The notes below the pieces were generated by a model that was not told the DNA's origin, ran no database searches, and saw only the letters and a program-made list of their open reading frames with translations. From contig NZ_CP104209.1 in NCBI RefSeq assembly GCF_025244765.1, forward strand, positions 496,001 to 560,000: DNA of 64,000 bases, read 5' to 3'. Shown piece by piece: positions 8,889-18,035 of this stretch. The DNA is from Empedobacter stercoris (GTDB lineage Bacteria > Bacteroidota > Bacteroidia > Flavobacteriales > Weeksellaceae). Position 1 is the stretch's first letter; every line of letters begins with the position of its first letter. Both the position numbers and the translations under genes were made by a program.

Positions 8889-8896
8889 CAAATTTA
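8889..8896 (-). promoter_or_regulatory. -7 promoter box of the aminopeptidase gene
   Basis: TAAATTTG on the minus strand; predicted leader about 33 nt. Confidence 0.5.
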
Positions 8897-9041
8897 CGGG
8901 TTATTATTACGAATAATCTGATTTTTTTGATAAAAATTTGTGATATATAGATTTTTTTAAACAAAATTCCTTCAACTCTTAAATGCATTTTTTAATGAAA
9001 GATTTTTTTGTTTAAAGTGAGTTAATTAGTATTTTATACTA

Positions 9042-9079
9042 AAAATGCTCCAAAAAAACATCTTAGTTTGGAGCATTTT
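9042..9079 (-). terminator. Terminator of ffh
   Basis: A 13-bp stem AAAATGCTCCAAA / TTTGGAGCATTTT, 40 bp after the ffh stop codon. Confidence 0.75.
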
Positions 9080-9118
9080 ACGTTTTCAAACGTTTAAAAT
9101 ATTATAATATATAACTAA

Positions 9119-10480
9119 TTACATTTTTGGCATTCCTGGGAATCCTCCTGCTGGCATATTTTTAGACATTGTTTCCATCATCTTTTTACCATTCGCAGAA
9201 TTCATAAATTTCATCATTTTTCCCATTTCAGAGAATTGTTTCAACAATTGATTCACTTCTTGTAAGGAAGTCCCCGACCCTGCTGCTATTCTTTTTTTAC
9301 GAGAGTTATCAATAATCGTTGGATTTTGACGTTCTTTTTTCGTCATTGAATGAATAATCGCTTCAACACCTTTGAATGCGTTATCATCAATCTCTACATC
9401 CTTCAATGCTTTTCCAGCACCAGGAATCATTCCAACCAAATCTTTCATATTACCCATACGTTTGATTTGTTGAATTTGTTTCAAGAAATCGTCGAAATCA
9501 AAACTGTTTTTAGCAATTTTCTTTTGCAAACGTTTAGCTTCCTCTTCATCGAATTGCTCTTGAGCTCGTTCTACTAACGAAACAACGTCTCCCATTCCAA
9601 GAATACGATCCGCCATACGTTCTGGATAGAAAACGTCTAACGCTTCCATCTTTTCACCTGTAGAAATAAATTTAATTGGTTTATCGACAACTGTTCTAAT
9701 CGTTAAAGCAGCTCCACCACGTGTGTCACCATCTAACTTTGTTAAAACAACACCGTTATAATCCAATACATCATTGAAAGCTTTTGCTGTATTTACAGCA
9801 TCTTGCCCTGTCATAGAATCTACAACAAATAAAGTCTCTGTAGGATTTACTGTTTGATGTACACGACGAATTTCATCCATCATTTGTTCATCAATTGCTA
9901 AACGACCTGCTGTATCGACAATAATTACATTGTTTCCGTTTTGTTTTGCTTGTGCAATTGCGGCCTGTGCAATTTCTACAGGATTTTTATTTTCTAAATC
10001 AGCATAGACATCAACACCAATTTGCTCTCCTAAAACTTGAAGTTGATTAATTGCAGCAGGACGATAAACGTCACCAGCAACTAATAATACTTTTTTGTTT
10101 TTCTTTGTTTTAAGGAAGTTTGCCAATTTACCAGAAAAAGTTGTTTTACCAGAACCTTGCAAACCTGCAATCAAAATAATCGTAGGGTTATCATCTATAT
10201 TTAATTCTGTTACCTCTCCTCCCATTAATTTAGCTAATTCGTCATGAACGATTTTAACCATTAATTGTCCTGGATTTAACGAAGTAATTACATTTTCTCC
10301 TAATGCTTTTTCTTTTACAACATTCGTAAAATCTTTCGCAACTTTGTAGCTAACGTCAGCATCAACAAGCGCTCTACGCACCTCTTTCACAGTTTCAGCA
10401 ACGTTAATTTCTGTAATTTGTCCTTTTCCTTTTAAGGTATGTAATGCTTTATCTAATTTATCCTGAAGATTTTGAAACAT
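9119..10480 (-). CDS. ffh: Signal recognition particle protein Ffh
   Basis: A 453-aa SRP GTPase that binds signal peptides and 4.5S RNA and delivers ribosomes to FtsY at the membrane. An N-terminal helical domain is followed by the GTPase with LQGSGKTTFSGKLA near residue 105, DVYRPAA, VDTAGR and TKLDGDTRGGA. The methionine-rich M domain follows (KRMGNM, IPGAG, then SGTSLQEVNQLLKQF). It ends in a short Met/Gly/Pro tail. The length matches the family. Confidence 0.97.
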   Translation of the reverse strand: MFQNLQDKLDKALHTLKGKGQITEINVAETVKEVRRALVDADVSYKVAKDFTNVVKEKALGENVITSLNPGQLMVKIVHDELAKLMGGEVTELNIDDNPTIILIAGLQGSGKTTFSGKLANFLKTKKNKKVLLVAGDVYRPAAINQLQVLGEQIGVDVYADLENKNPVEIAQAAIAQAKQNGNNVIIVDTAGRLAIDEQMMDEIRRVHQTVNPTETLFVVDSMTGQDAVNTAKAFNDVLDYNGVVLTKLDGDTRGGAALTIRTVVDKPIKFISTGEKMEALDVFYPERMADRILGMGDVVSLVERAQEQFDEEEAKRLQKKIAKNSFDFDDFLKQIQQIKRMGNMKDLVGMIPGAGKALKDVEIDDNAFKGVEAIIHSMTKKERQNPTIIDNSRKKRIAAGSGTSLQEVNQLLKQFSEMGKMMKFMNSANGKKMMETMSKNMPAGGFPGMPKM

Positions 10481-10500
10481 TTTGAGTCAATTTTAGAACG

Positions 10501-10508
10501 CAAATATA
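10501..10508 (-). promoter_or_regulatory. -7 promoter box of ffh
   Basis: TATATTTG on the minus strand, 20 bp before the ATG. The leader would be only about 13 nt. Confidence 0.5.
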
Positions 10509-10596
10509 AAAAAATTATATCGAATAATATAAAATAACACAATACACCATACTTCAATAATATTTTAGTTAAATTGCGCCTTCAAAATTTGGTAGA

Positions 10597-10960
10597 ATGA
10601 GAAAAGGTTTAGTCTTATTTTTATTCTTTGTTGCTGAGGTGGTTTTCAGTCAAACAAAGGGTAATCAAACTTATTTTTTTTCCATAGCTTATGGACAAGA
10701 TAATGAGGTTTATGTAACAGATATTTATGAAGCAGACATTAATAGCAAAAGATGTTTTTGGAAAATTAGCGGATAGATATACAAAGTTTCAGAATCATTT
10801 ATTAGAAAATGGAGAAATTAATTCGTTAAATGATATACAGACAGGTTATGAAAAAAATTATCAGAAAAAGAACAAGCAATAGTTGAACAAAAGTATTTGC
10901 TTTCTACTTTAGAAAAACAGCAGTTTGTAACTAAAGTGATCAATTATAAACTTTATAAAA
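10597..10960 (+). pseudogene. Frameshifted gene for a small secreted protein
   Basis: ATG at 10597 opens a frame with a signal peptide (MRKGLVLFLFFVAEVVFS-Q) that stops at 10774. From about 10745 the next frame continues coherently (DVFGKLADRYTKFQNHLLE...) and stops at 10880. From about 10855 the first frame resumes (SEKEQAIVEQKYLLSTLEKQ...) up to the terminator. Both joins lie at A-runs (4 A and 7 A). Read together they give one protein of about 120 aa. Two compensating shifts suggest a decayed gene or, less likely, two sequencing errors. The product is not recognised. Confidence 0.55.
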
Positions 10961-10989
10961 AAAGCACTTCTTTACGAAGTGTTTTTTTT
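10958..10989 (+). terminator. Terminator after the frameshifted gene
   Basis: Stem CACTTC / GAAGTG with flanking A and T runs (T8). Confidence 0.75.
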
Positions 10990-11059
10990 GTTAATACAAG
11001 TTTATATCCTCAAAAATTCAATACTTTTACCCTTTAAATAATAAAATAAAGAAGTCGAT

Positions 11060-12154
11060 ATGAACCAAAATACTGAAAGTCCATTCAAAACTTACTTTGA
11101 TCAAACCCTTGAAAGATGTGGTTTTGATGATGATTTAAAAGCTGGTATGTTATTCTTTTTAGGAGAAAGTATAATTGCTGCAAATACCAATCAATTGATG
11201 AATATGTTTGTAGAAGAAGAAAAAATTCAACAAGAATTCCGTCGATTGTTTACATTGTATGCTTCGTCAAGTGCTGAAATCAATCCATTTGAAGCATTAG
11301 ACATAGAACCGATCAAACAAATTATTTATACATACAACGAAATTTACGTTAACAAAATTAGAAATAAATCATTTGATTTTGAATCAATTATAAACGATAA
11401 TTTAAAGTCGACATTTAAGTTAGATTTCATTGAAAAATTTGAAGGTAAAACATATAAGTTAATTACGAATCACAATTTAAACACTTCTTTCTTCAAACAA
11501 ATTGGTGCATATTTAAATCAATTTGAATTAAGTCATGAAGATATTTATTTGGCAGGAATTACATATTATCAAACTCATCAAAAAATAGATTTTGAAGGAA
11601 TAAATCTTCTTAATCTTAACATTATAGATAGTTTTTCGCCTTTGTATACGACATTATTTCATTATCCTTTGTTGTACACTTATTATCCTGCAAATCTGAA
11701 TGCAAATCATTTGTTTAGTTCTATTTTACAATTCCTTTATTTGCACACCAATACAGATATTGCAAAACATATTCATGCTTTTCACAATCATATTTTTTAT
11801 GAAAATAATCCGAGAAGAATTCGTAAAGGATGGGAATTTGAAGAAGTGGAACGTGGCGTTTTGATTTCGCAAACTTTACACAATGCATTGAATATTCGTA
11901 AATCTCCTATTTTTACAACTCGACCAGACTTTTTGACTTCTGATAATTATTTGATGAAAGAGTTGAAAGATCAAAATATACCATTAGATAATTTTAAAGC
12001 ATTGATTTCAAAAACTATTGAAGAATATTACGAAACAAATTTAGACGAAGTAGTTAAAGGAAAATTAAATCATGCTGAGTTTTTACAACTTTTAGCGATT
12101 ATTTTTTACGAAACTGCTGCAAACGCAATGATTATTAAATCATGGAAAAACTAA
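11060..12154 (+). CDS. Hypothetical protein, 364 aa
   Basis: Not recognised. A soluble-looking, mostly helical protein with no signal peptide and many aromatic residues. A histidine-rich stretch lies near the middle (HIHAFHNHIFYENN), followed by RRIRKGWEFEEVERG. Its last 13 bp overlap the start of the next gene, so both are translated from one message. No catalytic motif could be identified. Confidence 0.75.
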   Translation: MNQNTESPFKTYFDQTLERCGFDDDLKAGMLFFLGESIIAANTNQLMNMFVEEEKIQQEFRRLFTLYASSSAEINPFEALDIEPIKQIIYTYNEIYVNKIRNKSFDFESIINDNLKSTFKLDFIEKFEGKTYKLITNHNLNTSFFKQIGAYLNQFELSHEDIYLAGITYYQTHQKIDFEGINLLNLNIIDSFSPLYTTLFHYPLLYTYYPANLNANHLFSSILQFLYLHTNTDIAKHIHAFHNHIFYENNPRRIRKGWEFEEVERGVLISQTLHNALNIRKSPIFTTRPDFLTSDNYLMKELKDQNIPLDNFKALISKTIEEYYETNLDEVVKGKLNHAEFLQLLAIIFYETAANAMIIKSWKN

Positions 12155-12405
12155 CAGTCAAGCAAGAAAATAGAATCAAATTAGAAGAACATTTTGGCGA
12201 ACTTTTGCCTCGATTACCTTTCGAAAACGTTTCATTTTACGAATCGAGTAATTCTTGGGAAGGGCAAATTGAATATAATTTGAATTTAAAAACAGGAGAA
12301 TTAACCTATCATACAATCGAAAATGTAAAACATCAATTGGAAATTTCTGCTGAAATGATGCAACGTATCGAAAGTGAAATTATCTTGATGTTAGAAAATT
12401 TATAA
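12142..12405 (+). CDS. Hypothetical protein, 87 aa
   Basis: Not recognised. Small acidic protein; it overlaps the preceding 364-aa gene by 13 bp in another frame, and the coupling suggests a shared function. It ends about 100 bp before a terminator. Confidence 0.7.
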   Translation: MEKLTVKQENRIKLEEHFGELLPRLPFENVSFYESSNSWEGQIEYNLNLKTGELTYHTIENVKHQLEISAEMMQRIESEIILMLENL

Positions 12406-12508
12406 ACTAATTTTTAAACTCTTTTTCTCGATACAAAATTCTTACAGAATTTCATTCGAATAGAGTGTTAAAACAAATAGAATAAAAAAGCAAATTTATA
12501 AGTCAATT

Positions 12509-12537
12509 AAAATCTCACAAATGTGAGATTTTTTTAT
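12509..12537 (+). terminator. Terminator between convergent genes
   Basis: Stem AATCTCACA / TGTGAGATT with a 2-nt loop and T7 on the plus strand. It overlaps the stop codon of the response regulator on the other strand. Confidence 0.7.
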
Positions 12538-13295
12538 CTATTCATCCAATCCATCCAGCTATTTATCTGTGTTTTACTGATAAAAACAGCTTGTTCTGTT
12601 TCTGGTTTTGGTTGAAGATAAATTTCTATTTTTTGACTTGAATGTTTGATAATTTCTGTAATTGCATCAATGTGAACAATAAACTTACGATTGATTTTAA
12701 AGAACATTGTTTCATCTAATTTATTTATAATATCCTTTATGGTGTCATCGTAAATATAAGTTTGCTCGTCTTTTGTTTTCATAAAAAGATGTTTTCCTGA
12801 AGCAAAAAAATAAGCGATTTCGTGTTCCTCTACCGAACGTAATTTGTTTCCGTTTGTGACCAAAAAACGATGCATAATTTCAGAGGGAGAATTTTCTAAA
12901 ACTGTTATCGATTTTAAAGTTGGTGCAATATCAAAACTTGTCCTGATTGAATTAAATTTTTGCAAAGCGATATGTAACTCCTCTACTTCAAACGGTTTCA
13001 GAATATAATCAATCGTAAAATGCTTGAAAACTTTCATTGCATATTCATCATAAGCTGTGATAAAAATAATTGGTGTAAGCAATTCTACTTCCTGAAAAAT
13101 CTCAAAACTTTTTCCATCACCCAAATGAATATCCATAAAAATCAGATCAACCGAGTGCTCCTTAAAAAATGTTATTGCTTGTTTTCTAGAACGTAATATT
13201 ATTATCGACGAAACATCAACAATGGTTTGGTCCTCTAACAAATTTTTCAAATAAGTTACAGCTAATAATTCGTCTTCTACAATTGCAATTCTCAT
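12534..13295 (-). CDS. LytTR-family response regulator
   Basis: A 253-aa two-component regulator. It has a receiver domain with acidic pocket E7/D8, phospho-acceptor D55 in DLIFMDIHLGD, T/S in PIIFITAYDEYA and lysine in YILKPF. A LytTR DNA-binding domain occupies about 150-250 (RSVEEHEIAYFFASGKH, FFKINRKFIVHIDAI). The natural partner is the LytS-type kinase at 20716-22320, separated from it by the protease and SusCD genes. It has its own promoter whose box ends 5 bp before the ATG, and a terminator separates it from SusD. Confidence 0.93.
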   Translation of the reverse strand: MRIAIVEDELLAVTYLKNLLEDQTIVDVSSIIILRSRKQAITFFKEHSVDLIFMDIHLGDGKSFEIFQEVELLTPIIFITAYDEYAMKVFKHFTIDYILKPFEVEELHIALQKFNSIRTSFDIAPTLKSITVLENSPSEIMHRFLVTNGNKLRSVEEHEIAYFFASGKHLFMKTKDEQTYIYDDTIKDIINKLDETMFFKINRKFIVHIDAITEIIKHSSQKIEIYLQPKPETEQAVFISKTQINSWMDWMNR

Positions 13296-13300
13296 GAATG

Positions 13301-13308
13301 CAAAAGTA
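13301..13308 (-). promoter_or_regulatory. -7 promoter box of the response regulator gene
   Basis: TACTTTTG ends 5 bp before the ATG at 13295, so the predicted transcript begins at or next to the start codon (leaderless). Confidence 0.55.
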
Positions 13309-13310
13309 TA

Positions 13311-13344
13311 AAAAAACCGTCTAAATTAGAATAAAGACGGTTTT
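13311..13344 (-). terminator. Terminator after SusD
   Basis: Stem AAACCGTCT / AGACGGTTT with a T7 run on the minus strand, between SusD and the regulator. The T run overlaps the next promoter region. Confidence 0.75.
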
Positions 13345-13351
13345 AAAAATG

Positions 13352-14671
13352 TTATAAATGAGGATTATTGAGCTTAGCTGCCTGTGGAATTTCTATTGTA
13401 TAACGAACATCATTTTGCTGTAGAATATATTCTTTATCCGAAATATGATGTATAATTTGTTTTTGATCTGCACGACGTAAATCGTACCAACGTTGACCTT
13501 CTAAGGCAAATTCTCTGAATCGTTCATCTAAAATAAACTTCATCAATTCTGTAGAATTCATTGTCGAAATCTCGGTTTGTAATTTTGCAAAACCAGTTGA
13601 GGTATAACGATTTTGTAAAACTGAAAACAATGTTGCTTTTGCTTGATCTAAATTATTTAATTTCAAAAATGATTCAGCTTTGATAAAATATAATTCAGCT
13701 ACACGAAAAGATGTTTTAAATTCTAAATTTCCTCCTTTGATAATTTTATATTTTGAACCATTTTTCTCAAAATATAGCGAGAAGCGTAAATCATTTTCTG
13801 TATCATAACTACTTAATAATTCTGGCGATGCATACGACATATACTGAACAGCATTGTGTAAAGTATTATCTAAAGCCAAAATAGATTCGACAGATGTATA
13901 ATGATTAGGAACTTGTTTTGTTGTGTTCAAATCAACTAACTCACCTTTCATTTTTAGTGTTGCATCAGAAAAATCAATTGCTTTTTGCCATTCATTTTTA
14001 TACAAAGCGATTCTTGCTTCTAAAGCATTTAAAGCTGCATTCGAAAATCTATAATTTAATCCTGCTAATTGCGAATCCATTTTCATCAACTTAGTTGCTT
14101 GGGCTAAATCAGACTGAATGTGATTGTAAACTTCTTGAACAGATGACGGCTTAAGCGTTGCTTCTAAATCAACTTTCAAATTTAAAGGAACGCCTTTATC
14201 TGTAGATGCTGTAGCTGCATTATAAGGTTTACCGTATAAATTAACCAAATCAAAATAAGCGTAAGCACGTAACGCATAAGCTTCTGCTAGTAATTGATCT
14301 TTTTCAGCTGAATCTTCCATTGTTTTTGGTCCTTCATTAATGATTTGATTGGCATAAAAAATCACTGTATAAAAGCTAACCCAAGGGAACTGGATTGAAA
14401 TTTGATCTGGATTTGTATCCTTCCATTGCGCAATCTCACGATACGAAATAAAGTCATTTGAATATTCGTTCAATGTAACCTCATCCGTACGCAAAGCTGT
14501 CAACGATTTATGCGTAGGATATTTTGAGTAGGCATTCGTTAACACCATACGATAATCTTCTACCGTTTTTGGAATTACTTTCCCATCTGGTTCGATATCC
14601 AAATAGTTATCGCAACTAACTGCTGTAAAGCTAACTGCAACTATGCTTAATAATAAAAATATTTTTTTCAT
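13352..14671 (-). CDS. SusD/RagB-family nutrient-binding outer-membrane lipoprotein
   Basis: A 439-aa surface lipoprotein with a lipobox (SFTAVSC, C20), then the SusD-type TPR-rich fold (KDQLLAEAYALRAYAYFDLVNLYG; YFIKAESFLKLNN; ILDERFREFALEGQRWYDLRR). It forms the lid over its SusC partner, which is encoded 13 bp upstream, and captures the substrate. The C-terminal ERxxEFxxEGxRWxDLxR motif is diagnostic. Substrate is unknown; the neighbouring protease suggests peptides rather than glycans. Confidence 0.95.
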   Translation of the reverse strand: MKKIFLLLSIVAVSFTAVSCDNYLDIEPDGKVIPKTVEDYRMVLTNAYSKYPTHKSLTALRTDEVTLNEYSNDFISYREIAQWKDTNPDQISIQFPWVSFYTVIFYANQIINEGPKTMEDSAEKDQLLAEAYALRAYAYFDLVNLYGKPYNAATASTDKGVPLNLKVDLEATLKPSSVQEVYNHIQSDLAQATKLMKMDSQLAGLNYRFSNAALNALEARIALYKNEWQKAIDFSDATLKMKGELVDLNTTKQVPNHYTSVESILALDNTLHNAVQYMSYASPELLSSYDTENDLRFSLYFEKNGSKYKIIKGGNLEFKTSFRVAELYFIKAESFLKLNNLDQAKATLFSVLQNRYTSTGFAKLQTEISTMNSTELMKFILDERFREFALEGQRWYDLRRADQKQIIHHISDKEYILQQNDVRYTIEIPQAAKLNNPHL

Positions 14672-14684
14672 TTGATTTTAAAAT

Positions 14685-17600
14685 TTAGAACGAAACATTA
14701 ACACCTACAGTTACAGATTTTGCAATTGGTTGTGCATAAATATTTCCGTAAGTTTCTGGATCGAAATAACCTTTGTAACCATTACTAAATACAAATAAAT
14801 TACGACCTTCTAAGCTAAAACGAGCATTTTTGAAACCTACAACTTCAGCGTATTTCTTTGGTAAAGTATAACCAACACGTATACTACTAATTCTTAAATA
14901 ACTAATTTCTTTTGCCCAAATGTCTAATAAATTATAGGCGTTTGCATTGTTTCCTGCAAACCATTTGTTCGCCATCCAAGCATCATTATCGCCCATAATA
15001 GGACTTGTAATTCCTGGAAGTGTAGAACCTGCCTCGAAAATATCTTGCGTATAATTACGACCTGGATCCAATTCCATTCCACGATAAGAAGGTGATCTCA
15101 TCACCGTTTGTTTTAAATTGAAAGCGGCTGAAACTGTCAAATCAAAATTGTGAATTTTGAAATTATTGATAATCCCTCCAGTAAATTTAGGATCGCGATC
15201 TCCGATGTATGTAAACAAATTACGTTTTTCTTCGCTTGTTAATTTTGAATCAACAATTTCTCCTGGTAAAAAGTCTGCATATAAATCGTATAAAGCAAAG
15301 AAATCTTTTGCTGAAACTTTTTCATCACCTTTCCAGAACATTGGATTTCCATATTCGTCAAATCCAGCTGTTTTTAAAGCAAAAATTGCATTTACAGGTA
15401 AACCTTCACGCGATGGAAGTAAACTATTTTCGCGTTGTTGTTCCTTCAGAACTTTACTTTTATTATGGGCAAAATTAATCGTTGTCGACCATTTGAAGTT
15501 TTTCTTATCAATGTTGCGAGTTGTTAAAGCAATTTCAAAACCTTTGTTTGTTAACTCTCCCCAATTCACCATTGTGTACTCAAAACCTGTTTCTAAAGGC
15601 GTTTCGCGCATACTAATCATATCTGTTCCTTTACGGTTGTAAACATCAACAGCAAGGTTGATACGATTTTTGAAAAGACCTAAATCTAACCCAACATTTG
15701 TATTGGTTGTTTTTTCCCAACGTAACAAATCATTTGGTAAATTAATCGCATTGATAATATCTTCTTTTTCACCTGGTAAAATTGTTGCATCGTTATAATC
15801 ACCAATAAAAAACGGCGACGTATTACGATCGATATTCCCTTGTAAACCGTAAGAAGCACGTAAACGTAGATTCGAAATAAAATCTATATTCTCCATAAAC
15901 GATTCTTTTGAAACTAACCAAGAAGCAGAAACTGCCCAAATTGGTAAATATTTGTATTTTTTGTTCACACCAAATAAATTCGTACCATCATAACGAACAC
16001 TTCCAAAAAGTGTATATTTTCGGTCTAAAGTGTACGAAGCGGTTGCAAATGCTGAAACATATGCATTTTCTTCAGTCGGCATTTCTCTGTACGTTTCGTA
16101 ACGTTTTTCAGCCGCAAAACTTGAATTTGGGAAAACAATTGGCGTTCCACTTTTCGTCGTTTTGTTGTACCCAAAAGCACGTGTTAAAGTCGTGTCATTT
16201 TGAGTGTGACGAATTTCAGTACCAGCCATCAAGTCTATTTCATGACGATTGTTAATTGTGGTATTATATGTACCTTGAAGTTTCCAGTTATATTGAAAAA
16301 ATTCGTTATCCCAATTTTGTTTAACTCCTCCATCAGGTAAAAAATATAAATACTCACCAGATTTATAATAACGCGTTCCTTCTTTCATTTTACGTGTAAA
16401 ATAAGTTTCTTGTTCGGCGTATTTTTCTGTTTTGTTACTATCGTACTGAATTCCGAATTGAGATGTTAATTTTAAACCTTTTGCTAATTGATAATTAAGA
16501 TCTATAATCCCTTTAATCGAACGATTTCTTAACGTATAATTTGTATTCTCCCTCTCTTCGATAAAGTTAAATGGTACCGAACGATCTTCAAATCCATCAA
16601 TATCGTTGTCATAACGATACGAACCATCTGCATTAAATGGAGATAAATATGGATTCGCATTACGCGAATAATTAATCGGATTTATCGATGCATCTGCATC
16701 AGTTACAAAAGATTCTTTATCACTTGATGTCGCAAAAATAGATATCCCTACATCTAGTTTATCGTTTAGTTTATAATTATTTTTTAAGGTAAGATTGTAA
16801 CGCTCAAAACCTGTTCCGATCGTTGTTCCTTGCTCATCGTAATAACCTAATGAAAAGTAATAATCAGAACGATCATTTCCTCCAGAAACGCTTAAACCAT
16901 ATTGTGTATTAATTGCATTGCGATACAATAATTTCCCCCAATCTGTTGTGTTATTTCGTAAAGAATTAATCTGATTTTGAGTCGTAAGATCTAAAGAACT
17001 AAAACCACCATTGCGTAAAGCACCAAGTTGACCATTCTTTTGTAAAATACGCATCACTTCACCTTTGTCTGTTCGATACGTTAAATCGTCTCGACCAGCA
17101 AGCATTAATTCTAGATCAACTTTTTGAGATGCATTTAATAAATTTAAACGATCAAAATCTGGACGAGCAGTTACAAATGTATTCGCAGAGAAATTAACCG
17201 TCATAGCACCTTTTTTCCCGCGTTTTGTAGTAATCGAAATAACTCCATTTGCAGCTCTTGCACCGTAAATAGCTGTTGCAGCAGCATCTTTAAGAATGGT
17301 AATATCTTCGATATCGTTTGGATTTAATCCAGCGATAGAAAAGTTTTGTAATTGATCAATATTATCTTTATCACTAAAATTTGGCACATCATTTCCTTCT
17401 AATGGCAAACCATCAATCACCCATAACGGATCTTGAGGACCTGAAAGAGAAGCTGTTCCACGAATTCTAATTTTACTTGGAGATCCAGGTGAACCAGTTT
17501 CTGTAGCTACTGCTACACCAGCTATTTGTCCACTTAATAATTGATCAACACTTGCTACACCAGCTTGTTGTATATCATCCATTTTTACAGTTGATATAGC

Positions 17601-18026
17601 TGATGTTAACTTACGTTTTTCGATTTTTTGGTACCCTGTTACGACAACTTCTTTCAGGTCATTATTCTCAGAAATAAATTCACCAGAAGTTAATTTTAAA
17701 CTAACATGATACGTCGTTAAATCTGTTGAAAGTTCAATTAATTTAGAATCATAACCTAAATAACTAATTAAAACAGATTTAGTATTTGCAGGAACTTCTA
17801 ATGAAAAGAAACCTTCTTCATCTGTAACAGTCCCAACTGTTACACTTTCTATAATTCCTTTTTGATCTGTTTTAGTTGAAATTGATTGCGCTTCAATTTT
17901 AACAGACGCACCAGCGATTCCAACCAACGATTTTTCGTCTTGAACCGAACCTGTAATCACTCTCTTTTCTTGAGAAAATGCAATACTTGCCGCAAAAAGT
18001 GGCAAAAGAATGAGTGTCTTTTTCAT
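14685..18026 (-). CDS. SusC/RagA-family TonB-linked outer-membrane transporter
   Basis: 1113 aa. A signal peptide (…AASIAFS-Q) is followed by a CarboxypepD-regulatory-like domain at about 22-110, a plug domain (KEVVVTGYQ, LLSGQIAGVAV, GARAANGVISITTKRGK) and a 22-strand barrel with an aromatic end (TVGVNVSF). It imports a substrate captured by SusD using TonB energy. It lies 9 bp after the metalloprotease and 13 bp before SusD, so the three are one transcript. The presence of a protease and the absence of glycosidases resemble a RagAB-like peptide uptake system. Confidence 0.96.
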   Translation of the reverse strand: MKKTLILLPLFAASIAFSQEKRVITGSVQDEKSLVGIAGASVKIEAQSISTKTDQKGIIESVTVGTVTDEEGFFSLEVPANTKSVLISYLGYDSKLIELSTDLTTYHVSLKLTSGEFISENNDLKEVVVTGYQKIEKRKLTSAISTVKMDDIQQAGVASVDQLLSGQIAGVAVATETGSPGSPSKIRIRGTASLSGPQDPLWVIDGLPLEGNDVPNFSDKDNIDQLQNFSIAGLNPNDIEDITILKDAAATAIYGARAANGVISITTKRGKKGAMTVNFSANTFVTARPDFDRLNLLNASQKVDLELMLAGRDDLTYRTDKGEVMRILQKNGQLGALRNGGFSSLDLTTQNQINSLRNNTTDWGKLLYRNAINTQYGLSVSGGNDRSDYYFSLGYYDEQGTTIGTGFERYNLTLKNNYKLNDKLDVGISIFATSSDKESFVTDADASINPINYSRNANPYLSPFNADGSYRYDNDIDGFEDRSVPFNFIEERENTNYTLRNRSIKGIIDLNYQLAKGLKLTSQFGIQYDSNKTEKYAEQETYFTRKMKEGTRYYKSGEYLYFLPDGGVKQNWDNEFFQYNWKLQGTYNTTINNRHEIDLMAGTEIRHTQNDTTLTRAFGYNKTTKSGTPIVFPNSSFAAEKRYETYREMPTEENAYVSAFATASYTLDRKYTLFGSVRYDGTNLFGVNKKYKYLPIWAVSASWLVSKESFMENIDFISNLRLRASYGLQGNIDRNTSPFFIGDYNDATILPGEKEDIINAINLPNDLLRWEKTTNTNVGLDLGLFKNRINLAVDVYNRKGTDMISMRETPLETGFEYTMVNWGELTNKGFEIALTTRNIDKKNFKWSTTINFAHNKSKVLKEQQRENSLLPSREGLPVNAIFALKTAGFDEYGNPMFWKGDEKVSAKDFFALYDLYADFLPGEIVDSKLTSEEKRNLFTYIGDRDPKFTGGIINNFKIHNFDLTVSAAFNLKQTVMRSPSYRGMELDPGRNYTQDIFEAGSTLPGITSPIMGDNDAWMANKWFAGNNANAYNLLDIWAKEISYLRISSIRVGYTLPKKYAEVVGFKNARFSLEGRNLFVFSNGYKGYFDPETYGNIYAQPIAKSVTVGVNVSF

Positions 18027-18035
18027 GTCTATATC

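Noticed and set aside
15157-16255. Several plus-strand open frames opposite SusC
   Set aside because: They have no promoter, no recognisable product, and composition expected from the reverse strand of a long conserved gene.
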